Below are positions 1 through 11,939 of a DNA stretch of 64,000 nt, in pieces. Position 1 is the stretch's first letter. The number at the start of each line of letters is the position of its first letter. The stretch is taken from the NCBI GenBank assembly GCA_027625915.1, contig JANTQA010000072.1:2666001-2730000 (forward strand). Reading direction: 5' to 3'. Made by a program: the position numbers and the translations under genes. The notes beneath the pieces are model-generated. The model saw only the letters and a list, made by a program, of their open reading frames with translations, did not search any database and was not told where the DNA came from. This stretch comes from Anaeramoeba flamelloides. Lineage: Eukaryota > Metamonada > Anaeramoebidae.

Positions 1-699
1 AAATCAAAACTGGACCAGTTCTACATATTTCTAGGATTAACGGATTTCTTTGTAAATAAGTTCCAAAAAATTCGTACCAATCTATTGTTGATTGGGATTC
101 ACATATAATGCAATTTTTCCTACTTAGATCCTTTTTTTTTATATGGATGGATAGTAAATATCTGTCTTTAGTGAGTCTTTATTTTTTTTTATCAGTATTT
201 TTGATCAAGTTTTGGACAATTTTTTGTAATATGTCGATAAATTTGAGTCGTTTTCTTGATATTTTTTATCTTTTATTTTACAAAAGTCTTGAACTTTTGG
301 AGTGATTACCATACAAAAAAATATATTAGGTAATTTTGTTAAAATTCTATCAAAAAAAATAGATCAGTCTATTGGTTAGATACCCACAACTTATTTTTTT
401 TTTTTATTTTTTTTTTTTAATATAAAAGAACAAAACTTTAACCGAATACCAGTGATTCCAAAAATTTTGAAAAATTAAAGTTTTTGTCTATTATCGATTT
501 AAAGCTTGTATTTAAAGATATACAATTTAGGTTGGAAAAATATTTAATGAACAATCAATCCCCAATTCAATAATGTTTTTTTTTTAAAATCTTATATTAA
601 ATGTTTACTTTCTGAATTACTTTATATCAATTATGAACTAAAAATATAAGATCCTTACAACATCAATTCCGACTTTCAATTTATTATTTAAAATTGTAA

Positions 700-1100
700 C
701 CATTTTGGAAAAAAAGTGAAACACATTTTTTAATTGGGAACATTACTGAAAATGAAAAGTAAAATCAATAAAAAGAAGAAACCAATTAACTTCAAATAAT
801 AACCCATTATATTATTTTCAATCAACCCAACAAATACAATTTAAATCCACTTAATTTATCGAAATTGTTGGTGTGGTTTTAGAGATCGCAAAAATAATCA
901 ATTTTTTGAACAAATTTTTAATAATTGATCAATCCAAGAAATCCCATACCAAAAGATTGTATTAAAAAAACTGTTATTGTGGTGAATACTTCATTTTGTC
1001 TTTATTTAATATTTATTCTTTTTTTAATTGATCTTACTTTGAATTTCTAGTAATGTTCCCAATTAAAAACCGTGTTGAACTTTTTTTCCTGTTTCACCTT
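700..1100. mobile_element. TIR element H, copy 1 (about 0.4 kb)
   Basis: The two ends are inverted copies: AATTGGGAACATTACTGAAA near 737 and its inverse TAGTAATGTTCCCAATT near 1050, embedded in longer imperfect terminal repeats. The same unit recurs at about 61120-61490 and, partly, at 58885-59160. There is no coding capacity, so it looks like a non-autonomous DNA transposon. The exact ends are uncertain by some tens of bases. Confidence 0.6.
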
Positions 1101-1655
1101 TTTTTCCACAACGGTAAAACCCAATTTTAGTATGAGAGGTAAATAAATTATTGTTTTTTATAAAATAACTATATTTTTGATCACCCTAACATTAGAACTT
1201 TCTTTATATTAAGAAAAGCGTCTAGTAAACAATTTTTTATTCTGAAAAGCAAACTCCTTTATGGTAATAATGTAATTTAGTCATTAAAAAAAAAAGATCA
1301 AAAGAAAAAAAAAACAGAAAATTATTAACAAAAAAATTTCTTTTAACCAAAAATAAAAAAATTATATAAATACATATGGGTGTGTCTAAGAACCCGATTT
1401 GAAATTTCTGGAATTTCGTTATTAACCATATATTGGTTAATAAATTTTTAACAAAATATAAATCTTTGTTATTGAAAATAAATTTGAAATGCTAATAACA
1501 AAAAAATAAAATAAACAGACCACAAAAAAAATAATATTCATATAAATGGTTTTATTTAAAATATTGAGTTACTTTTATAAAAAATAATTTTTGCAAATTA
1601 TTTATAAATTTTTAACAAATTTAATTTAATTAAAATTATTTTGTATCAATTCGTA

Positions 1656-4464
1656 TTAATTATAACGATTCCATATTGATTTCAGTATCCCCTTTCTAAA
1701 TCTTAATAAGCGGTCTAAAAATGGTCCACTTCTTGATGCTACTTGAATACCCCTTATTGCTATAAAGAAAAAAAAAAAAAAAAAAGAAAAAATAGAAAAT
1801 TTAAAATTAAAATATAAAATTGTTAATAAAAAAAAGATTAGTTTCACTACAATATTAAAAAAATTAATAAATTTTCTCTTGATTTAAAATTAGTAAAACA
1901 ATAAATAGGTGTGCTAATATGAAAATTATAATTGTTATTTTAATAATTAATATTAATAATATATCAAAAAACATATATTTTTTTTCTTTAATCATAATTA
2001 TTAAAGTTCAGGTTTTGATATAAAAACAAAAAAAACACGAATCTAGTATCGAGATTTTGTTGAAACCACGTTAAGTTATTTTTTATAACCGGGTATTTTG
2101 TTGAGTTATAATAATAATTGATTTTGCTTCTCATTAAACATTTATTATAGAAAGTTTATAAAAAAGAAAATTAAATAAAAAAAAAAAATCATGAAAAAGA
2201 TTGGGAATATTCTTTGGGTTTATAGCGATACTAGTGTATTAAATTGAAATTGAATAAAAATTAATTAAAAACTATTTTTCAGCAAAGAAAAAAAGATTGT
2301 TCTTTAAGGTACCACTATTTTTTAAAAAATAAAGTGAAATCTTGTCCAGATCTTTATAAATTTTTTTTTTTTTTTAAAGATTGTGTTTTGGCTTATAAAA
2401 GGGATGAGTTAACCCCATCTAAACAATTTATTAATTATAGAATCTATTTTTCAAGTTCAAAAATCCACATGTTTCCAATTTAAAAACGAAAAAAAGGTGA
2501 CCTATTATTTTTATTAATAATTAGGTTGATTCTTGAAAATTGGGTATATATTTTTCGTTTTTAAGTTGGAAAATAGTGATTTTGGATAAAAAAAAAAATT
2601 ATTTTGATAGTATTTTTAATATATATTTTATTTCAAATCTCAACAAATAAAGCTAATAGAAGTATCGGTGATTTAATAAATCTAATTTCTGATATAAGCT
2701 TGACAAAAGTTTATCAATGAAATTCAGATCTATTAAGCTAAAATATTTATTCTTTAAGGTTTTTAAAAAGTTAATTTTCTGGTTTTCAAAAAATGAAAAA
2801 AAAATTCAAAAACAACTTGTTCGGACTTATTTACAAGAATCGTTGTAACAATTTAAATCATATTTTGATTGAAAAAAATTGATTCTGAATTTTGAGGATA
2901 AAATTTAAATCAGGTAATTCAAAAATTTCTCGAATAAAATTATATTTAAAAAAACCATATTTCATATTAAAATAAAAAACACAAGTTTGTTAGTAAAATT
3001 GTTATATTTGTTAGAAAATTTATTGTTTCAACTATCTTTATTAAAAATAAAACCAATATTTTTTAATATATTTCACTAAAAAATTATTAGTTATCGAAAA
3101 TAATTATCTAAAAAATAAAAAAAGAAAAACAATTCTTTTATTAATAATCCTGTCAACAAAGACTATTTATGGTGCAATAGTGATGGTAATAATAATAAAC
3201 GGGGTAAAAACTTTTTATAATGTAAAAAATAAAATCAAATTAGTAATTCTTTTTTGATAAAAAATAAGGAAAAGAAATTCGATCTCATTGAAAAAAATTT
3301 TCTTTTATGGCTTTCATAGTTTATCAGAATTTTTTGGCACTTCAAATATACAAAATAAGAAAATACCTAATATCACCAATAACATAAACTATTTTCTAGT
3401 CAAAGGGATCCAGTTATAATGGATGAATTACATGTGTTTAAAGGCTTTGAATAGATATTAGAAGAAAAAATTTAAATTTTGGAAATTTCAAAATTAAATC
3501 ATTTTTGCACATTTTTGCTTTTTTTTTAATTTTCTTTTTTGTCTTAATTGCTTTGCATAGATTTTTTTTTATTGCAAGACTTTAAGTTACTTTGCTAAAA
3601 TGTGTTATTCTAAGGTTATTGAAAATGTGGAAATGATCGTGTAAAAATAATATTGATTTCAATTGGGATTTTATTTGATATTCAATTGAAAGATCAAAAC
3701 GAACATTGTTGTTTTTCTTAATAATTTCTCCCTAAGAATTTGAGTTTTTCAATTTTTTTGAAAATATATTGATTTATTAGTTTTGCTTCATAAGAATATC
3801 AACTATTATCTGATGTGTTTTATACTACTTTTTTCATATATGCCATTAAAAGGCTATTTATCAAAAAAAAACAAATTATATATTTGTAAATTTTTTTTGG
3901 GTAACTTTGGGAAGAAATAAAGTTTATATTAATATTGTATCCTGTTGTCATGAAGGACTGATCCATTAATCAATTTTTACAAATAATCCAAAATTTTTCA
4001 TATGGGATTTATTGAAAATTATCAAAATCTGAATTCAATAATAATAATAAAATATGGTGATTAATTATTTTTGAGATTTAAATATTGTTTTCATTTATTA
4101 TGAATAGTATTATTGGGAAAAATAATACATAATTCGTTATGTATTGATAATCTATAAAAGGCAAAAAAAAAAATATAAAAGGTAAAATAAAATAAAATAA
4201 TAATCAAAAAACAAACCTTTTGTTAAAATAACATCTTTAAGTTGCTCTTTTTTTATATTTGTATTTTTTGGTAATAATGGTTCATAATCAGAGACACAGT
4301 TTTTTGAGCAAACTTCCAAGCTAATAAGAATAAAAAGAAAGAAAGCAAGTAAGTAAGAAAAAGATTAATTATGAAAAGTAAAAATTAAATGAGAAAGTCA
4401 CACCAGCCAACAAAATTACCTGTTTGGGTGGAAAATATGAAAATCCTTTCATTTCTTTACCCAA

Positions 4465-4497
<33 letters not shown>

Positions 4498-7023
4498 GCC
4501 GAGAGACGTTAGTTCCAATCATTAAATTGTGCTTTTTTTAAGGATAGAGTCATTAAGATGAAAGTTTTCTTTTTTAATTTAAAAAAAATTTTTAAGTTTA
4601 TTTATGGTTGTCTAATTCAAAATGTAAAAAATAGACTAACCAGTATGTAATGTACGATAGATTACTAAAATATCAACAATGAAAAATTAGGACATTTTTT
4701 GAAAAAAGTGTAGGTAGTAACAGTCAATTTCAAGTTAAAATCAATGCTACTTTTAAAATTTTAAATTCAATATGCTAGTTTTGAAGTATGGCAACGTGGC
4801 ACTTTTTTGAGAGGTAATAGGTTATTTTCAGTTTGTTATTTTTTAAATGGGTCTATTTCCAGCAAAAGAATTAAACAAAATCATTATTTGTCAAATTTAA
4901 AGGGTTTTAGTTTCATCACAATTTGAATTGAATCAATTTTGAAATAAAACAATACGATTTGTTACAAATAAACTATTTTTCAAAAATTTTGACTCGCTTT
5001 ATAATGATATTGGAAGTGGTTTTGTGGTGTTTTATCCCATATTCTGATCAAAATAATATTTTCAAATTTTTGGATCAAAATCATTTTTTCTAATTGTGCA
5101 AATTTTTCAATTGTGAGATCAAAATCATTTTTTTTACTTTTTCTTTATTTTTTTGAAAAATTTTTCTTTTTTTTTTTTAAGATACTTTTTCTTTTTTTTT
5201 CTCTCATTTTTGTTTATTTTTTCTTTTTCTTTTCATTTTTTTTGGTTTTTTCTTTTTTTTTGCTAAAGATCATGTGGAAAAAAAAGCAAAGATCTTTGGA
5301 AAGACAAATAATCATAAAGAAAATTTCGACTTTGAAATATCTTTTAAAATGAATTTAATGATTAAAAAAAAATCTTCTGACAACCTATTTGTCAATTACA
5401 GTTTGGTAATAAAAAATTCTTTAATGCTCATTTTAAAAATTTTGATTGCTTTTTTTTTAGTTTTGGTTTTGATTTTTTATAATTTTTAAAATATCAGAGC
5501 TTTTACGACTTTATAATAATTAAAAGGTGAATTATTAATCAGAATAATTATTTTGTTGTTCTTGAAAATAAAATAATATATTTTTTTTTCAATTCATTAT
5601 TTCAGGTGAGTCACAATTCTTGAAATATGGTTTTGAAGAAACCTAAGCTAAGGAAAATATAAAACAAGAAAAAGATTGATTTTGTATTTTTTGAAATTTA
5701 AATTTTTTTTTTTAGTACCCTTAGAAACTGTTTTTTTTCAAAATTACATTTTTTTGCAATTGGTATTATATGGGCTATTTAAATTAAAATCCGTTGTGTC
5801 TTTACAAAAAGTTTTTTTAAATTACTTCAACAAAATGAAATTAATTTTAACATTATTATTTTTAGAGATTAAGCTACTCCTTGAGTATGAAGAAAATCCA
5901 TGGTAGTGACTATATTCTTAAAGTTATACGCTAAGCATATTTGTTAGTAAAAAAAAAAAATTTTTCAAATAAGATAATTCCCACAAAGAAATAAATTTTA
6001 ATTTTATCTTCACACATTGACATTAGAAAAAAATGGGATTTTAACCATTTTTTCTTTTCAAAAGAAATCTGTATTTTAATCCCAAGCTAAAAAAAAAAAA
6101 AAACATAATTTGGTATGAATTTCTCAAAAATTAATATTTGTGTGCTTATGAAGACCGCAAAATAAAAAATGAAAAAAAAAAAAATAAATCAAAAAAAGTT
6201 ACCGATATTCAGTTTCGCCATTTACATCAATTGGTTGAACAGCTAGAATTACATGATTTTGTTTACTAATTAAACATTCTGGATTAAAAGTATTTGATTT
6301 TTCTAAAAATACAATAAGCACAATATCATTTCCGATATGCTTTTTTCTTAAAACTTGTTGAGTGTCATTTTTTCTATATGGAATCAAAGTAGAAACATGA
6401 AATATAATTTCAAAATCATTCCATTTTGTATGTATACTTTCCTTTCCAGATGATCCAAACTTTGTATCCATTCCGCCACAGAACCCTTCAAAACCTTTAA
6501 GTAAGATTCGATCTCCCAAAAGATCAATAAATTCATCAAATTCTTTGTTGTGTCCTTGATTCGCTAAGATTTCTTTTTCATTTTTTTGTTGATCCTTTAC
6601 ATATAATACACCTACTTTATGTTCCATATTATACTATTTTTTTTTTTTTTATTTTGTTTGTATTCAAAAATTACAAATGGATAAAATATAAAAGATTTAT
6701 TATTTTAATTATTAATTTGATTCTCATAATCAGGATCATTCATTATTATATAATGTTGTAAATAAAAAAATATTAATTGAAAAAATGAATTCTAATTGAA
6801 ACAAATTTCAATCATCACCCAATTATCAATTTTTGATTAGTTTCTTTTATACTGGGGATTGGATATTAAATTGGAAAAGAAACCACCTCTTCTAGATTTG
6901 CTACAAGAATCTGATCGAATTAAATCAATTAAAATTTTATGATCTAATTTTAATTGAAAAAAAAACCTTGTAAAAATTGAATAAAGATCCATTCTCTTTG
7001 ATTTTTAATCGGAGATGGACACT
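1656..7023 (-). CDS. Rap/Ran-GAP domain protein, split across large introns (5' end not found)
   Basis: GTPase-activating protein for Rap/Rheb-type small GTPases, by family. The core exon (6633-6203) has the hallmark run: LKGFEGFCGGMDTK, a KWNDFEIIFHVST block, then RKKHIGNDIV, whose Asn is the catalytic 'asparagine thumb' of Rap1GAP. It ends at CG|GTAACT. Exon 4320-4217 follows in phase with the family's next strand and loop (VCSKNCVSDYEPLLP, compare V.SK..V..FGPPLP), flanked by TTATTAG and GTTTGT. The last exon, 1759-1656, follows a poly-T TTTATAG acceptor and gives a basic C-terminal helix ending in WNRYN. Splice phases match at both joins, giving about 212 residues. The introns are 1882 and 2457 nt. 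A 57-nt exon at 7023-6967 (HLRLKIKENGSLF) is phase-compatible upstream but tentative. No start codon was found, so further 5' exons or 5' loss are possible. The core is certain; the terminal exons are inferred. Confidence 0.8.
3475..3830 (+). repeat. dispersed repeat G, copy 1 (inside a RapGAP intron)
   Basis: This matches 15000-15350 over its whole length at moderate identity. Shared landmarks are GGAAATTTCAAAAT at the start, GAACATTGTTGTTTTTCT in the middle and a TCTGATGT segment near the end. It is noncoding. It lies in the 2.46 kb intron between RapGAP exons. The family is unknown and no terminal inverted repeats were seen. Confidence 0.6.
4968..5604 (+). repeat. dispersed repeat F, copy 1 (inside a RapGAP intron)
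   Basis: A second copy lies at about 53250-53830. Both start with TTTTTCAAAAATTTTGACTC, share CCCATATTCTGATCAAAATA and GATCAAAATCATTTTTTCT, and end in a similar AT-rich tail. The T-rich middle gives open frames that are composition artefacts. Both copies lie inside long introns, of RapGAP here and of the putative membrane protein at 52-57 kb. Origin unknown. Confidence 0.6.
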
Positions 7024-7728
7024 CTATATTTGAAAAATATTTAAATTCCATTTTACTCATGGCTGTTAGGTTTGTTTAATTATCATCTTTGTTTAGAAAA
7101 TCTATTAATTTTCAATTTAAAACAATTCATTTTAAAAAAAGTCTAACTCCAATAACTAAAAAATATTTGAGTATAAAAACAAAGTGAAAATATTATCAAA
7201 TTTATCATTTAAATAACAATAAAACCAAGAACTGATGAATATTTGATTTATACGGGAAATCATTTTCAATGAATATTTAACCAGGGTCAAAACCCTATCA
7301 AAATAAGACCTTCAATTCATAAAACTTTAAATCATTATTCCAAAAATATCCGATGAGAATTATTTTAATCTATATTTTAAATTAATAAAAATATTATGTA
7401 ATTGACGATTAATTTTGTTTAAAAGAAATATCTTCTGTGTATTACAATATTTTTTATTGTTTAACAAAATTTTGTTTCTTAATAAAAACAATTAATTTTT
7501 TTAACAAATCATCTTTATAACCGAATAATTCAAATCATTATTTAACAAATAATATAAAAACTGAACTTTCATACAATTTAGAATTAAAATTTATTTTATT
7601 TTTTTATTATTTTTATAAATCATTTTCCATGATTTTTCAAAAATTTCTTCAAAGAAATCAAAAAAAAATTCTTTAAAATTGAATTTTATTTCTTTCTTGA
7701 TAAAGCTTTTATCAGTTTTACAGTGTTA

Positions 7729-8108
7729 TAAACATGATGTCTCGTTTTTTAGAGTTTTTTTGATAAAAATTCGATTTTTAGAAGAAACTAATTAATGTAA
7801 TAGCCCACGTAAAGCATTATAAAAAAACTTTAATTAAGAGCAGGTATTTTGAACGAATTTCATCATATTTAATTAAAGAATAACTATGTTTGAGTATTTT
7901 TTATATTTCATTTTTATTATATTTTTTTGATGTATATTTTATACTCATCAAAGTTATTCTTTCATTAAATCCGGTGAGATTCGTTCAAAATACCTGCTCT
8001 TAATTAAAGTTTTTTTATAATGCTTTACGTGGGCTATTACATTAATTAGTTTCTTCTAAAAATCGAATTTTTATCAAAAAAAATCTAAAAATATAGACAA
8101 TATGTTTC
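7729..8108. mobile_element. foldback element with about 125-bp near-perfect arms
   Basis: The left arm, about 7730-7865, and the right arm, about 7975-8108, are reverse complements. Landmarks are GCCCACGTAAAGCATTATAA on the left and its inverse TTATAATGCTTTACGTGGGC on the right, then GAGCAGGTATTTTGAACGAA and its inverse. Arm identity is close to complete over about 100 bp and fades outward and toward the loop of about 110 bp. The high identity suggests a recent insertion or homogenisation by hairpin repair. There is no ORF and no clear target duplication. Confidence 0.8.
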
Positions 8109-8129
8109 CACTTGTTAATATATGGAGTT

Positions 8130-8430
8130 TGGTAGTGCGCCTATATTTTTTAAAATTCAATAAATTTAAATTCAAGAAAATCTAATGGATTTTTTTTTAA
8201 ATTTTCTTTTTATTTCTTAAATTAAAAAAAAAAAAAAAATAATAGAAATTTTCTGGGTTTAAAGAAATAGGACAAAATCAGATTTTATGAAATTTTATTG
8301 AATTTTCCAAAGCCTAATGTCTAGTGTTGTAAAGCTTGCATTTTTGTTTAGAAAATCTATCGTTTTCCAATCAAAAACCAAACACTAGAAAGCTAAAGGG
8401 GGTTTTGTCAATTTAAGAAATAAACAGAAT
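8130..8430. repeat. compound palindromic repeat K, copy 1 (divergent)
   Basis: It contains diverged K modules: GTAGTGCGCCTATATTTT at the start, a GAAAATCTATCGTTTTCC segment and AAAGCTAAAGG at the end. Together these resemble the clusters at 13893, 25455, 39465, 51712 and 54200. It directly abuts the foldback element at 7729-8108. Confidence 0.45.
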
Positions 8431-8631
8431 TTTTTTTAAAATTTATATAGTAATAGAACTTTTTAAAGCATACTCTAATTAATCAAATAAGTCACAATTC
8501 TTGAATATAAGGCATTTAATTTTTTTGTGCATTATTATTTCCGTTTTTTTTTTGTGCCTTTTTACGATTATTTTGTGCTTTATATTGATTTATTCTGTAA
8601 CTTATAAGTGATCTTCTAGTATGTACTAAAA

Positions 8632-8830
8632 AGTAAGGTATTTCCAAAAAAAGTGGGAAATTTTTTTTTACATTTCATAAAAAATCATCTTTGTTAGTGA
8701 AGGTATTCGTTTATTGACAATACAGAATTAAGTTTAATATTAATACTGATTGAATCAATGACTGAGGTCTTTATTTCAAAATATGGTTGTTGAAATATTT
8801 TCAAAAAATGAAAAAAAAAATTAACACTTT
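8632..8830 (-). mobile_element. TIR element I, truncated copy
   Basis: It begins GGTATTTCCAAAAAAAGTGG and includes AGTTTAATATTAATACTGAT. These match, in reverse orientation, the right-hand end of the complete copies at 43081-43680 and 59551-60136. Only one end is present. Confidence 0.5.
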
Positions 8831-9664
8831 TTTTGGTGAAAACAATGAACAACCAATTTCAATAAAAAACTGGAAATATGGAGAGGTTGCAAATGATTTT
8901 TTAAACAATCAAATTAAATTTATATATTTTCAATTCTATTTGAAAATTTGTTGAGATTAAACAAATTATGAAAACGATTTTGAGGATCAAAAAAAAGAAA
9001 ATAATAAACACCAATTTTCACCTCTAAAAAATATCAGATAAAATCAAGATCAGAATTTTTAAGATCTCTTATTTATGTAATACAACACTAAGAAACAAAT
9101 TGAATTGTTATCAAGAATCAATAAATGGTAGTTAATGATTTTGGATCTTTAAATACTTTTTTGAAGATTGAGTTTAATAGAGATATTTCAAAATAAATTT
9201 GCCACTTTCTTGTAAATAGCTTATTAGGACAGTATTTATTTCTTAAAAAAAGAAAACCTGACAGTAGCAGATTATTTTTAATTTGGTCATTATTTACATA
9301 AATGATTTATTATTATTTTTCTTTTATTTTAATGTTTTTTCTCGTTTTCTTCTTTTATTTTTTTGATTTGAATAATTTTTTTTCTTTGATTACTCCTTCT
9401 TTCAATAAATAAAGTAACAAAAATCTTTAAAATTAAAGCAGAATTTTATTACATTATTATTGGTTTTTTTTTATCAATAAAAAAGAATTATTGATATTTT
9501 CTGCAACCTTTTCAAACTAAATTGGGTTGTCCGTTCCTGAAAGAAATTGTGAAATCGGTTTTAATTGCAAAAAGAAAGTTAAAAGTTCTCAATTTTCAAA
9601 TATTTTTTTACTTATTTTTGTCAATTTTAAAACAAAAGCCAAGTCCAAAAATTAGGTTGGTTAT
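8831..9664. other. AT-rich noncoding stretch
   Basis: No coding segment is supported. Around 9300-9430 there is weak similarity to part of the repeat J copy at 31920-32690 (reverse strand), with the shared text CTTTGATTACTCCTT. Otherwise it is featureless. Confidence 0.4.
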
Positions 9665-9845
9665 TTAAGGGACTAATCTCTATTAAATTTTTTCACCTAA
9701 ATTTAAAAGAGATTGAGAAAATTTTTTGTCCAATTACTTAGATTTGAAAACCCCTGTTTATTTTCAATGTTAAACATATTTCTAGATAATAAATCCTTAT
9801 TTATAAAATTGGTCAAAAAAAAAATAATAGGGACTAGTCCCTTAA
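9665..9845. mobile_element. MITE D, copy 1, flanked by TTAA (181 bp)
   Basis: Both ends read TTAAGGGACTA, inverted: TTAAGGGACTAATCTCTATT on the left and AATAGGGACTAGTCCCTTAA on the right. The TTAA at each border is the target preferred by piggyBac-type elements. The interior TTACTTAGATTTGAAA recurs in the copies at 30032-30215, 38306-39245 and 59341-59484. The length is typical of a non-autonomous MITE. Family assignment rests on the TTAA and ends only. Confidence 0.65.
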
Positions 9846-10997
9846 ATTAAAATAGAATTTAGAAAATCACTTGAAACCAAAATTTAATATGTTCAATTAA
9901 ATTAAATTTGAATTTTCATTGTAAGCATTAGTCAAAGTGAATTTTTTCGATTTTTTTATGTTATGCTTTTTCCTATTCCTGTGAAATTGGCTTAAAGATT
10001 TTAATAATAGGTATTATTTGAGTTTGAGAAATTTCAGTCTCAGATAAATCTTCGTTGATCAGTGAAAAATAAGTAAAAAAATAATTAAAAAATTTTCCTT
10101 TTACTATACATTTTACAATTGAAACCGATTTGACAATTTTTTTCCAGAAGGGTTATTTGTTTTTGAAGTAAAACGATTCAATAAAAACATTTTTTTTTTC
10201 AAAATCAACTCCAAAATTAGATGTTTTGTTGATCTTGGTTTTAGGGAGTACTAAAAATCAAAAAGAAAAATAAGTCAATACTTTTAATTGCAAAAGAAAA
10301 GGATCAAATTTTTCATTCACCTTTTCAAAAATACAAGAACAAAAAAAATTCAAAAAATCATCAAAATACCCAATTCATTCTAAATCAGAAAATCATAATT
10401 TCGACTGATTTACAAGATTCTATAAATTAAATTTGGCTTTGATGTTTGAAACTTTTTTTTGGAAAGCTGAATGAAAATCTTGTTCAATTCATTTAACAGT
10501 ATATAGCAAGTATAATTACATGCTTGTAACTCATTTTGATCTTGGGTGGTTGAAATTTTCTTAATTTAGAGGATTTTTGAGCAAAGAAAAAAAAAACAAA
10601 AAGCTATTTTTTGAACTTGTAAATTAATAACCGTTATTTGGATGAATATGAGAAAATAAGTCATATATTTTTCTTGATAGGGTGATATTGATAACACCCA
10701 TTAAGAAAAGTGTTTTTCTCATTTTCGGAAACAATGATTCAAATTGGATGAACTATTTTTCGTTGGAGTGGTAAGGGATCTTTAGGGAAAAAAAAATAAA
10801 AAAAAATAACCAATAAAAATATCCCTCTAAAATTGCATTTTTTGTCATTTTTTAATCTTTGATTTCAAAAAAAATTAACTTGAAAAGAACTTTAAAGGTA
10901 AGTTTGTAGAACAGTGACTTGCTTGTTCTGGTTACTCTTGAAAAAAGTACAAAATTTGGAATTTTCTTTTTTTTTGCAAAAATTTCGAAAAAAATTT
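9846..10997. other. intergenic, noncoding
   Basis: No gene is supported. A segment around 10450-10500 resembles sequence beside the MITE B copy near 36655-36720 (GGAAA..CTGAATGAAAAT). The rest is simple AT-rich sequence downstream of the minus-strand gene starting at 11873. Confidence 0.35.
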
Positions 10998-11873
10998 TCA
11001 TCTTGAATCCGTTAAAGTAAAAAGATTTATCACAAAGAAAATGCGTCTGGTATTTGAAATTAAATTCTTTTTCACATTTTACAAAAAGAAAATACAAAAG
11101 AATCAAAAGAGTCGTAAAAAAAAAATCAAAAAAAAATAAAAAAAAAAAATAGATCGAAAAAGATCTTGTAAATTAATTACCTCAACTCTTTCCAATGTTA
11201 AAAGGTCTTCTTTTTCACGTTCAAAATAGCATTCCATAATTTTAGCGTTTGACAATGAATTATCAATTGAGGTCAGAACTTCTTGGAAAGAAGGACCTAA
11301 AGAGAGCAATTGACGAAATATTGAAATATTTAAGCTCGAGTATTTAATACGCTTAATTTGGGCTCCTTTTGTTGAATACAATAAGCAAAAGAATTCATCT
11401 TGTTCTTCATCTTCATGAATTGTGAGTAAATAAAATTCATTTTCAATTGACTTTAAGGTAAGACAATGGTAGTCTTTGGGAGGTTGTTGAAATTGAGTAA
11501 ATTAAACAAAAAAAGATTTAAAAGTATTGGGGTTTAATTGTTTCAAAAAACATGAACGAATAATATCGCTGGTTTTTTGAATTAAAAACTTTTGGTTCTC
11601 AAAATAATCACTTTTGGTTCTTTTTTTGGGATTATTTGCTCTTGAGTATTTTTTTTTGACAAAAAAGAGAAGGATCTAAAACAAACCTTTTAGAAGAAAA
11701 TTGTCTGAAAATAAAAGTTGTTTTTTAAATACTTGTAAATTCATTAGGGGACTTTTTTGGTTTAGTGGCTCAATTCTCCAAGTGTCGCATACATCAAATA
11801 ATGACTCCTCAAAAGATTCTTCTTTGATTTGGTCATTTTCGTTTTCTTGATTTAATTGTTGGAGATCTGTCAT
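10998..11873 (-). CDS. unidentified protein, four exons with tiny introns
   Basis: Not recognised. Proposed exons: 11873-11687 (starts MTDLQQLNQENENDQ, acidic), 11638-11508, 11450-11181 and 11066-10998, giving about 218 residues. Introns are 48, 57 and 114 nt; donors are GTTTGT, GTTTAA and GTAATT, and all acceptors end in AG. Phases agree at every join. The middle looks like a mixed strand/helix domain (LLTIHEDEEQDEFFCLLYST, then LNISIFRQLLSLGPSFQEVL). It faintly recalls the XRCC4/SAS-6 head fold, but I would not name it on that. Weak point: the second intron has an odd donor, and the sequence on both sides of its stop also reads as coding, so that join could be wrong or the gene could be decaying. 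The last exon is the least certain. Confidence 0.55.
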
Positions 11874-11939
11874 TAATAAAAGTTCTTTAATAAAAAACGA
11901 AGATTCTTTTTGTTTTGAAAAAATTTGAAAAAAAAAGAA

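Noticed and set aside
1-108. Open frame from the left edge ending in TAA at 106-108
   Set aside because: Only 35 codons; could be a gene's 3' end but chance is not excluded and no family is visible.
5113-5352. Phe/Leu-rich open frame
   Set aside because: Pure T-run artefact within repeat F; no similar frame in the second F copy.
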